This document shows positions 9,128 to 16,521 of a stretch of DNA of 64,000 nucleotides, piece by piece; within the stretch, counting starts at the first letter, position 1; each line of letters begins with the position of its first letter. Made by a program: the position numbers and the translations under genes. This stretch comes from Martelella mediterranea. Its GTDB lineage: Bacteria; Pseudomonadota; Alphaproteobacteria; Rhizobiales; Rhizobiaceae. Location of the stretch: NCBI RefSeq assembly GCF_021021415.1, contig NZ_JAINWJ010000030.1:1-64000 (forward strand), given 5' to 3'. The notes under the pieces were generated by a model that was not told the origin of the DNA, made no database searches, and saw only the letters and a program-made list of their open reading frames with translations.

Positions 9128-10867
9128 TCAGCGGAGATAAGCCTCGCTCGCATATCGGCGCATCATGCGCTGGCTATTGAAGCGGGGACCGATCTTGCTG
9201 ATTGAGTCCTTCATCATGCGGAGCCAGCGAGCCCGGTCGGTATAATAGAGCGGCAGAACCGTTCGTTCGAGCTTGTCATAGAGGTTTTGGGCATCGCCTT
9301 CGTGACGCTGATCGTCGTGGCCGATTGCCCAGCCCGTTACTCCTTCGACCCAGGCCTCGATCCACCAGCCGTCGAGGATACTCAGGTTCAGGACGCCGTT
9401 CAGCGCCGCCTTCATCCCGCTCGTGCCCGAAGCCTCGTAAGGCGGCAGGGGCGTGTTCAGCCAGACGTCCGCACCGGCTACAAGTTTCTTCGCAAGTGCC
9501 ATGTCGTAGTTGGGTAGAAAGGCGATCGGGATGTCGGCGGCCAAGGCGCGTATGTGGGCGTGGATTTCCGCGATCAGTGTCTTGCCGCCATCGTCGTGTG
9601 GGTGGGCCTTGCCAGCCATCACCAGTTGGAACGGCTGTTCGCGGCTGATCGCCCGCAACCGCTCGATATCGGTGAACAGAAGGTCGGGGCGCTTGTAACC
9701 GGTCATGCGGCGGGCGAAGGCGAGGAGCGGAATATCAGGCCGCATCGCCGTGCCAGTCAACAGCTGCACCTCTGCAAGTAGTTCATCTTTAGCTGCCTGA
9801 TGCGCTGACCAGACAGCGTTGTCTGAAAGCTGGTCCGCCCCAGAAAGCACCTCCGGATCGTGCCCCCAGTCAGGGGCGAACCCCTGAAACAGCTGGGCAA
9901 AGGTCGGATGTACCCAAGTGGGGGCATGGACGCCATTGGTTACCGCCCGGATGCCGTAGCCGGGGAACATACGTCGGGTGGTCTCGGCATGGCGTATTGC
10001 AACTCCGTTGACATAGCCGCTCAGATTGAGTGCGAGCCGCGTCATGTTCAGGCGATCCGGTCCGGCCAGTAGCTTCATCTGGTCCAACGGCAGAAAGTCG
10101 CTGAGCAGACGCCCCGCTTTCTCGTAGTCGAAGCGATCGTGGCCCGCTTCGACAGGTGTATGGGTAGTGAAAATACAGCGCTCGCGCACTCTGTCCGCAT
10201 CGTAGCTCAGCGCACCATCGCGCGGCCGATCGCTCGGATGCGGATGCTCGCGCAGCAGCGCAGCCGCGAGTAGCGCGGCGTGGCCTTCGTTAAGGTGATA
10301 GGTTTCAACGTCGAAGCCGAGTGCGTGTAAGACACGCATGCCGCCAACCCCAAGCACGATCTCCTGCTTTAGACGATAAGCTTCATCACCGCCGTAGAGG
10401 CGGTCGGTGATCTCGCGGTCGGCGGGATCATTGTGATCGAGCCGAGTGTCGAGCAGGAGGACAGGGATCGCATGTCCGATCGGACAGGTTAGCACGTGCA
10501 GCCACGGCCGTACCCAAACAGCGCGCCCTTCGATCCTGACGGCCACCATGGCATCCAGTGGTGTCGCCCAATCTTCTAAATTCCATGGATCGGCATGATC
10601 GATCTGCCGCCCGTTGCTATCGATCTCCTGGCGAAGATAGCCCTCTCGGCTCGCCAAGGTCAGGAACACCATTGGCAGTTCCAGGTCGGCGCTAGACCGG
10701 ACGGTATCGCCGGCGAGCACGCCGAGCCCTCCAGAATAGGTATGCATCTCCGGACGGAGGGCGATCTCCATTGAGAAATAGGCGATTCGTCTGTGCGGGA
10801 GGAAGGGATCTAATGGTGACAACTGCTTGGTTCCCTCAGCCGGATGGACGGTTTCATTCCCATCCAA
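9128..10867 (-). CDS. glgP: Alpha-glucan (glycogen) phosphorylase, GT35
   Basis: A 579-residue member of the short alpha-glucan phosphorylase group, releasing glucose 1-phosphate from glycogen or maltodextrin. Seen are YFSMEIAL and TYSGGLGVLAGD at the N-terminus, HLNEGHAAL, TGYKRPDLL, and the PLP-lysine region EASGTSGMKAALNG. The ATG overlaps the end of the CBS-BON gene by 14 bp, implying translational coupling; there is no strong ribosome binding site. It is the last gene of an operon with GAPDH and the CBS-BON protein, feeding glucose phosphate into glycolysis, while GlgX on the opposite strand would remove branches. Confidence 0.92.
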   Translation of the reverse strand: MDGNETVHPAEGTKQLSPLDPFLPHRRIAYFSMEIALRPEMHTYSGGLGVLAGDTVRSSADLELPMVFLTLASREGYLRQEIDSNGRQIDHADPWNLEDWATPLDAMVAVRIEGRAVWVRPWLHVLTCPIGHAIPVLLLDTRLDHNDPADREITDRLYGGDEAYRLKQEIVLGVGGMRVLHALGFDVETYHLNEGHAALLAAALLREHPHPSDRPRDGALSYDADRVRERCIFTTHTPVEAGHDRFDYEKAGRLLSDFLPLDQMKLLAGPDRLNMTRLALNLSGYVNGVAIRHAETTRRMFPGYGIRAVTNGVHAPTWVHPTFAQLFQGFAPDWGHDPEVLSGADQLSDNAVWSAHQAAKDELLAEVQLLTGTAMRPDIPLLAFARRMTGYKRPDLLFTDIERLRAISREQPFQLVMAGKAHPHDDGGKTLIAEIHAHIRALAADIPIAFLPNYDMALAKKLVAGADVWLNTPLPPYEASGTSGMKAALNGVLNLSILDGWWIEAWVEGVTGWAIGHDDQRHEGDAQNLYDKLERTVLPLYYTDRARWLRMMKDSISKIGPRFNSQRMMRRYASEAYLR

Positions 10868-11546
10868 AGGCTGGAATAGCGCTGACGTTCAGTTGCACGC
10901 CCTTGACGCCGGGTACATTCTCGGCAGCGACACGAAGCGCTTCTCCCTGTTCAGGTGAATCGACAATGCCCCAGATCTGCACGTTGCCTTCGGCGACCGT
11001 GACGTTTACGCCGTAGGCTGGCGCCCAGTCGCTCGCCCTTATCTCCTCAAGAATTCGCTGTCGGATCACATCATCTTCGACGGATGCGATAGGCGCGGGA
11101 GCATCGCATCGCGCCGCCAAACCACGCAGGAGATCGGCGCGGCTGACGATGCCAACGACTTTCCCGTCGCGGAGAACCGGTACACGCTTTATCCTTTTTG
11201 TCTCCAAAAGATGCGCGGCCTCGCCGGCGGGCGTATCCTCTGTGATCGTGACAACGTCGCGGGTCATAACGTCGGCGGCGGAGCGAGCGTGCGACTTCAC
11301 GTAATCCGCCGCGTTCTCGCCTGAGCCCGAGAAAAGTCGTAGCCACCACGAGCCGTGTCGATGGCTGCCGCCCTCGGCGCGGCGGAGGAAATCACCTTCG
11401 CTCACCATGCCAGCCAGCCGACCATTTGACTCGATTACCGGCACGGCGCTGATGTTCCGTTCCAGAAGAAGCCGGGCGACCTCGGACACGGTTGTCTCCG
11501 GTTTCGCCGAGACGACGGACGTAGTCATGATGTCCCTTGCCCTCAT
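10854..11546 (-). CDS. CBS-pair and BON domain protein
   Basis: A 230-residue cytoplasmic protein with two CBS motifs (about residues 1-60 and 88-145) followed by a BON domain (about 155-226). CBS pairs typically bind adenine nucleotides and act as energy sensors; BON domains are found in stress and envelope proteins. The segments RARDIMT and ADVMTRDVVTI begin the two CBS repeats. The ATG has GGAGG upstream and overlaps the stop of the GAPDH gene by one base, and its own end overlaps the phosphorylase gene. It therefore sits in the middle of a tightly coupled glycolytic operon and may tune a neighbouring enzyme to energy charge; that role is inference. Confidence 0.88.
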   Translation of the reverse strand: MRARDIMTTSVVSAKPETTVSEVARLLLERNISAVPVIESNGRLAGMVSEGDFLRRAEGGSHRHGSWWLRLFSGSGENAADYVKSHARSAADVMTRDVVTITEDTPAGEAAHLLETKRIKRVPVLRDGKVVGIVSRADLLRGLAARCDAPAPIASVEDDVIRQRILEEIRASDWAPAYGVNVTVAEGNVQIWGIVDSPEQGEALRVAAENVPGVKGVQLNVSAIPAFGWE

Positions 11547-12601
11547 CACCGTCCTCCCAGCGCATCGAAGATCGCGCCGATTCCCAGCGCGGCATTGGTC
11601 TTGGCAATGGATTCGTGCGGGTCGCGCACCTGACCAATCAGTGCCCGGATCGCGTCCACCGTTTCCGGAATAACAATCGCCTGGTTGTCCACCATGTAGG
11701 CGTAGAAGAGTTCGTCGCCCTCGACTTTCAACATGTCGGACCACAGTGCCACTTCGTAGAGGTTGTCGTGCGCCCGGCCGAGATCGGCCATCAGTTCCTT
11801 GACCGAATTAATTGCCGTCAATCCGTCCGCCATCTGGATGAGCGCGATGCGGGGGGATGTGCGGAAGGCCTCGAGCACTTCGTCCTTCTCCGCCGGCCGT
11901 GTTAGCTGCACCGCCCAGTAGTGCAGGTGTGCCAGAGTCTCCGGAACCTTCACCGCCATTGTTACAACGTCGAGTTCGGGATCGACGCTCCGGGCGTCGG
12001 GGCCCTGATGGCTTGGGATCTCAGGCTCGGGTGCCAGAGTGTTCATGATGCCGCCGAGATGGCTTTCCCACGGGTCGGTCGCACGACGCATCAGCGTGCC
12101 GCGGGCGCGGCGGAGCAGGCCGGCGTGCTTCAGCGCGGCGAGCGTCCGTACCATCGAGGTCGTGTTGCAGGAGACGACGCGGGTGCTGTCGCGACCCAGA
12201 GCGCTCGCGTAGCTGGCCTCCGCCACAAAGGAGTGGCCGGTTACTTCGTGCTTCTCACCGCCCTGCACGATGAATTTGATACCCTTCTGGCGGTAGAGCT
12301 CCACGTTTTTCGCCGCGACATGCTTCGGCGTGCAGTCGACGACCACGTCCGCAGTCTCGAGGAGGTCGTCGAGTGCGCCTGCCACATCGAGCCCGGCATT
12401 TTGCATCGTACGCACGTGCTCGTCTGTAGCGCCGAAGAGTCGGTAACCCTTTTGCGTCACCATCCGCGCCCGCCAGTCAGCACTGACGTCCGACACGCCC
12501 GCAAGGTCCATGTCATTCTGCTGAGTCACCGCATCGGCGACGCGCTTGCCGATGACGCCGTAGCCGTTGACGGCAATGCGGCTCCTACTACTCGTACTCA
12601 T
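11546..12601 (-). CDS. gap: Type II (archaeal-like) glyceraldehyde-3-phosphate dehydrogenase
   Basis: A 351-residue protein with the N-terminal Rossmann motif VNGYGVIGKRVADAV and the catalytic-cysteine segment SCNTTSMVR. These are features of the class II GAPDH common in archaea and rare in bacteria, rather than the usual bacterial SCTTNCL type. It would oxidise glyceraldehyde 3-phosphate with NAD(P). The start MSTSSRSR is fixed by AGAGGAG 6 bases upstream. It is co-directional and coupled with the CBS-BON gene downstream. Its place beside glycogen phosphorylase suggests that it serves the lower half of glycolysis when glycogen is consumed. Class assignment is confident; cofactor preference is not. 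Confidence 0.88.
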   Translation of the reverse strand: MSTSSRSRIAVNGYGVIGKRVADAVTQQNDMDLAGVSDVSADWRARMVTQKGYRLFGATDEHVRTMQNAGLDVAGALDDLLETADVVVDCTPKHVAAKNVELYRQKGIKFIVQGGEKHEVTGHSFVAEASYASALGRDSTRVVSCNTTSMVRTLAALKHAGLLRRARGTLMRRATDPWESHLGGIMNTLAPEPEIPSHQGPDARSVDPELDVVTMAVKVPETLAHLHYWAVQLTRPAEKDEVLEAFRTSPRIALIQMADGLTAINSVKELMADLGRAHDNLYEVALWSDMLKVEGDELFYAYMVDNQAIVIPETVDAIRALIGQVRDPHESIAKTNAALGIGAIFDALGGR

Positions 12602-12802
12602 GTCTTTCTCCTCTGGTGTGAGTGGAATGGATTGTGGTCCTGGGCTGGTTGGGTGATTTCGCTGCATCAGCAGAGGCATCCCGAGCGGGTGATGGCCCAC
12701 CTGTGCTGAATGACACCCTCTCCAGCGGTAAGGCCGGTGGTCCCGGTACCCATTCGAAGAAGCTGGCCGCCGATCATAGGGCGAACGTTGCGCGGACCGG
12801 TC

Positions 12803-14092
12803 TCATACGGCGACGTCCTCTGCTACGGTGTATTGCCCGCCCTTGGCGGCGACGTAGTCGCGCGTCAGCGGGACCGCATCGCGCCGGTGCGAGAGCTGGA
12901 GCTGAAACACCATCATCGGGCCGTTGCGGAACGCCGCTTCGCATGAGGCAAGATAGAACTCCCACATGCGACAGAAGCGCTCGTCATAGATTGCTTTGGC
13001 TTGGTCGCGATTAACCTGGAAGCGCTCGAACCAGTGCCGGAGTGTTTCGGCATAGTGCAGTCGCAGAATCTCGATGTCGGTTACCCAAAGCCCCGACCGC
13101 TCGACCGCTGCCAATACTTCCGAGAGTGACGGACAATAACCGCCCGGAAATATGTACTTCCGCAGCCAAGGATCAGTTGAACCGGGCGGTCCAGTCCGTC
13201 CGATTGCATGCACTAGGGCGACGCCGTCGGATTTCAGCCGCTTGCTCAGCGTGTCGAAGTAGGTGCGGTAGTGCGCCACCCCGACATGCTCAAACATGCC
13301 GACGGAGACGATCCGATCATAAGTTCCCTGCTCATCCCGATAGTCCCGCATGGCAAAACGTACATGAGAGGTGAGGCCGTCGGCGGCAGCGCGCTTATTT
13401 GCGACGGCGAGTTGCTCCTGCGAGAGCGTCAAGCCTGTGACGTCCACACTTGCCGTCTGAGCCATCTCCAGAGCGAGGCCGCCCCATCCGGAGCCAACGT
13501 CGAGCACACGCATGCCTGGCTCGAGCAACAGTTTGGCCATGATATGGCGCTTCTTCTTCTCCTGCGCCTCTTCGAGCGTCTCGGCACCGTTGTGGAAATA
13601 GGCACAGGAATACTGCCGATCTTGATCGAGAAACAGATCGTAGAGTGCGCCCGAAAGATCGTAGTGGTGTGCGACATTGACGCGTGCGCGCCCGAGCCGA
13701 TTGTCTTGGTGGAGCCTGCGAAGCAATCGGTCGAGACCGCTCCGTAGTGCACCGATTGCATGTTGGTCAACAGCTTCGAAATTACTGGTGCAAAGGTGTA
13801 GTAGGTCTCGTAGCGTCCCTTCTTCGATCGTGATCCTGCCGTCCGTGTAGGCCTCGCCCAAGGCGAGTGACGGTCGAAGGAGAATACGCAGCGGCAGGAA
13901 CGGATCGTGAAGTCTGACTGTGACGCAAGGGTGGCTGTTGCCTGGGCCGAAATTTTGAATCTGTCCCGCTGTGTCGATAATCGTCAAGCGGCCGGTCTGG
14001 ATCAGTTTGCCGAGAAATCGAGAAAGAGAGGGCAAGGGAGATCGGGCGATTAGACTTGGATAAGCGGTGGGATCATGAGGCTGAGTGGTCAT
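12803..14092 (-). CDS. cfa: Cyclopropane-fatty-acyl-phospholipid synthase
   Basis: A 429-residue SAM-dependent enzyme that methylenates unsaturated acyl chains of membrane phospholipids, a known response to acid, starvation and entry into stationary phase. The SAM site VLDVGSGWGGLAL lies near residue 200, followed by GLTLSQEQ, and SVGMFEHVG is also family-typical. An N-terminal lipid-binding domain of about 150 residues precedes it. It starts 40 bp after the end of a broken YHS gene and ends 201 bp before the GAPDH gene, all on the minus strand. The ribosome binding site is weak (AAGCGAAA). Confidence 0.92.
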   Translation of the reverse strand: MTTQPHDPTAYPSLIARSPLPSLSRFLGKLIQTGRLTIIDTAGQIQNFGPGNSHPCVTVRLHDPFLPLRILLRPSLALGEAYTDGRITIEEGTLRDLLHLCTSNFEAVDQHAIGALRSGLDRLLRRLHQDNRLGRARVNVAHHYDLSGALYDLFLDQDRQYSCAYFHNGAETLEEAQEKKKRHIMAKLLLEPGMRVLDVGSGWGGLALEMAQTASVDVTGLTLSQEQLAVANKRAAADGLTSHVRFAMRDYRDEQGTYDRIVSVGMFEHVGVAHYRTYFDTLSKRLKSDGVALVHAIGRTGPPGSTDPWLRKYIFPGGYCPSLSEVLAAVERSGLWVTDIEILRLHYAETLRHWFERFQVNRDQAKAIYDERFCRMWEFYLASCEAAFRNGPMMVFQLQLSHRRDAVPLTRDYVAAKGGQYTVAEDVAV

Positions 14093-14131
14093 CTTTTCGC
14101 TTCTGCAGACATGGATGTGTCGTCCGCGCGA

Positions 14132-14336
14132 TCACTGCGCAGTTCGAGGTGACTTTCTGATTTGGCCATGGGGAGTGGCGCGACCTTGACGCGATTCGGC
14201 ATAGCGGTCTGGCGTATGAAGAAACGCCGCGCGGCAGGCGGTGGAGCAAAAAAGAATATGCCCAACCCCGATAGTCGACCGCCTCAGCCTCTCCGAGATC
14301 AACTGTCTTTCCGCAGACGGGATCGGCTACCTTCAT
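14132..14336 (-). pseudogene. YHS-domain protein, frameshifted in a poly-T run
   Basis: Reading begins at MKVADPVCGKTVDLGEAEAV, a clear YHS metal-binding domain with a GAGG ribosome binding site upstream. In the frame opened by the ATG the rest of the domain is nonsense, but dropping one base in the six-base homopolymer at 14248-14253 gives FCSTACRAAFLHTPDRYA, which completes the domain (CxxxC pattern) and reaches a stop at 14132. So a single inserted T in the coding strand separates the two halves. It may be a true inactivating mutation or a sequencing error. An intact version would be a small protein of about 67 residues just upstream of cfa. Confidence 0.7.
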
Positions 14337-14765
14337 TTCAGGACCTCTTCTTCGAAGAACCAAATCGTTGCATGAGACGCGCTCGCTGCGTGTGAAGTGC
14401 TCGACCGAAGGCGAAGCGAAGAATGAACTGCCAGCAACACGTCTTCGTGCATCCACCAATTGCGATAAGGCGCCGTTGCCGGGAAAAGACGCTGTAGTAC
14501 CGAATACCTTACAGCGGCACATCGCATGGACGCGGATGCCGATCCTTTTGGTGCCTAGAAGTTGTCAGCGAGACCCCACGGCACCCTCCACGCCCAAGGC
14601 CCCGGTGACTTCTACCGTGGTGGATGGGCAGGCTTCGGTTCCGGGTCTACCTACGTCATGCGCGGCGGGCGAAAGTGAAATTTTTCGATTCCCCCCGAAT
14701 CCTCAGCCTTGTAGCGCCGGCCGGTGCATATCCGGCGCGTGGCCCGGCACTTGGGCTCTTCGTCT
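14337..14765. other. Intergenic region upstream of the YHS-cfa operon
   Basis: About 430 bp without a convincing gene; it lies between the end of the YjdF-like gene and the broken YHS gene. TTACAGCGGCAC at 14509-14520 repeats half of the inverted repeat found upstream of glgX. A loose partner, GCTGTA, lies at 14491-14496, so an imperfect dyad is possible. No tRNA or terminator-like hairpin with a T-run was recognised. Confidence 0.4.
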
Positions 14766-15500
14766 TCATGCGGAGCCGACCCGTGCGGCAAAGCATTTCC
14801 AGCGCGACAAGCTGCGCCTCGATCCTCGCATGTAGAGGGCGCCCAAGAGGCCGCCGAAAAGGCCGCCCATCCCGTCCACGATAAGGTCCCACATCGTGTC
14901 TTCGAGGGGAGCCAAAACCGGCGATCCCTGCATGCCGGAGTTCAGGACCGCGTCGATCCCGAATTCGACGATCTCCCAAAGCGCGCCCGCGCCGAGGGTC
15001 AACAGGAAGATCCCGGTCAGGTTCAGGACGAAGCCGGTTCTTATGCGGCAAGTCATTTTCAGCGCATAGATTGCTAAGAACGAAATGATCGCCAGCAGTC
15101 CGGAGTTTCCGAAGTGGATAGCTTTGTCGTAGAACGGCAGTGTGCCGTAGAGATCCAGAAAGCGGCCAAGCGTCATGTCGGTGACCAACCACCACAGAAC
15201 GAATAGCTCTATCTCTACCGGAATGGTCAGCCTGGTGGAGTGCGCGACGAGAGAAGGCGCGAGGATGAGTGCCAGTGCGCTGAAGCAGAGAAGCCCGTAA
15301 AGGACCTCGCTCTGCAGAAGGTGAAAGGTGCCAGTCGCCAGAATGAGGGCCCGCATAATCCACGCGAGCCGGATTTCCCAAAGCGGCGCCATGCCGGAGG
15401 TGTAGCGATCTGTCGCAATGACGCCGGACCCGAAATGCTGCAGCGCCGCCTCCTCCCGGCGAGGCACCGAACCCTGGACGAAACCACGTTTCCTCACCAT
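14766..15500 (-). CDS. YjdF/DUF2238-type inner membrane protein
   Basis: A 244-residue protein with about six membrane segments and the C-terminal signature GAGALWEIVEFGIDA plus DTMWDLIVDGMGG, characteristic of the DUF2238 (YjdF) family of unknown function. The acidic residues inside hydrophobic segments (WEIVEF, MWDLIVD) are the family's conserved core. Its ATG overlaps the stop of the methyltransferase-like gene by 7 bp, so it is translationally coupled to it and forms the tail of the metal ATPase operon. A role in metal or envelope homeostasis is only suggested by that position. Confidence 0.8.
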   Translation of the reverse strand: MVRKRGFVQGSVPRREEAALQHFGSGVIATDRYTSGMAPLWEIRLAWIMRALILATGTFHLLQSEVLYGLLCFSALALILAPSLVAHSTRLTIPVEIELFVLWWLVTDMTLGRFLDLYGTLPFYDKAIHFGNSGLLAIISFLAIYALKMTCRIRTGFVLNLTGIFLLTLGAGALWEIVEFGIDAVLNSGMQGSPVLAPLEDTMWDLIVDGMGGLFGGLLGALYMRGSRRSLSRWKCFAARVGSA

Positions 15501-16153
15501 GGCCTGCGCGCGACAACTCTATCAAACCTCGGAATAAAACCGGGGACTTCGGTCATGTAACGACGATATGTGTCACCGAATTCGGTCAGCGCGGCGCGTT
15601 CCTCACCCTTGGCGAGCCGGATGTACATGATGACGAGAACCGGGAACATCGCGAGCGTGAGTAGCGTCGGCCATTGCAGCAGAAATCCGAACATGACGAG
15701 AATGAAGCCTAGGTATTGAGGGTGGCGCACATAGCTGTAGGCGCCCGCCGTCGCGAGTGTGGATCGTTGTTGGGCTTCATAAAGCACCTTCCAAGCGGCA
15801 GAGATCAGCACGAAGCCGCCCCCGATGAAGGCGAAGCTCAGCAAGTGGAACGGCCCGAAATGCGGGTTCGCCTCCCATCCAAATAGCATCTCGAGCAGAT
15901 GCCCAGCATCGTGCGACAGCCAGTCCACGCCTGGATAATTGCTCTGAAGCCACCCTGAGAGCAGGTATATAGTAAGGGGGAACCCGTACATCTCCGTGAA
16001 CAGCGCAACCAGAAACGCGCTGAATGCACCGAACGAGCGCCAGTCGCGGCGCGTTTTCGGCTTGAAGAAGCTGAAAGCGAAGAGAATGAATATTGCCGAG
16101 TTCAGAACCACCAGGAACCAAAGGCCGTAGGAGGGGGCGCTTTCAGTCATCAT
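15494..16153 (-). CDS. ICMT/PEMT-family membrane methyltransferase-like protein
   Basis: A 219-residue membrane protein with about five hydrophobic segments. It carries the isoprenylcysteine carboxylmethyltransferase/phospholipid methyltransferase core: YSYVRHPQYLGF, followed by KGEERAALTEFGDTYRRYM and a final VPGFIPRF. The family binds SAM at the membrane face; natural substrates in bacteria are mostly unknown. It lies 21 bp after the DUF2933 gene and overlaps the YjdF-like gene. ICMT-like and DUF2933 genes are often found beside copper or heavy-metal ATPases (family knowledge), which fits this operon. Confidence 0.82.
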   Translation of the reverse strand: MMTESAPSYGLWFLVVLNSAIFILFAFSFFKPKTRRDWRSFGAFSAFLVALFTEMYGFPLTIYLLSGWLQSNYPGVDWLSHDAGHLLEMLFGWEANPHFGPFHLLSFAFIGGGFVLISAAWKVLYEAQQRSTLATAGAYSYVRHPQYLGFILVMFGFLLQWPTLLTLAMFPVLVIMYIRLAKGEERAALTEFGDTYRRYMTEVPGFIPRFDRVVARRPW

Positions 16154-16174
16154 AACTGTGTCCGTTCCGCGAAT

Positions 16175-16438
16175 TCAGTGTCCATGCCCGCCGGGCTTTT
16201 TGCCGCCACCCGGCTGCGCATCCTCTTCGTCGCGGACAGATTTGTGCTTTCCGTGCCCGCCATGCATGAAAAAATGCATGCCGAGGCAGAGGCCAAAAGC
16301 AAGCAGCAACGGGACTGCACCGATAAGATGCGCCCGGTGTTCGGAGACAAGATAGAAACCACCCACTCCGAGGAAGACCAGCAGAACTACATTTGCCCGA
16401 GAGGCGAAGAAGCTGCGGCTATTCTTTTCATGGTCCAT
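16175..16438 (-). CDS. DUF2933 small membrane protein
   Basis: An 87-residue protein with one or two hydrophobic segments (VVLLVFLGVGGFYLV and AVPLLLAFGLCLGMHFFM) and a His-rich end (MHGGHGKHK and PGGHGH). This layout is typical of DUF2933 proteins carried in metal-resistance clusters. The start is chosen at MDHEKN because AGGAG lies 6 bases before it. It sits between the P1B ATPase and the methyltransferase-like gene. The His and Met residues could bind a metal, but function is unknown. Confidence 0.8.
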   Translation of the reverse strand: MDHEKNSRSFFASRANVVLLVFLGVGGFYLVSEHRAHLIGAVPLLLAFGLCLGMHFFMHGGHGKHKSVRDEEDAQPGGGKKPGGHGH

Positions 16439-16521
16439 TCGTTTCTCCTGCGCTGTCCGCAGCGGCGCTGCGGGGTCCGGTGATGCTTCACGGGTTATCT
16501 CTGGTCGCCCACCCCCACAGC

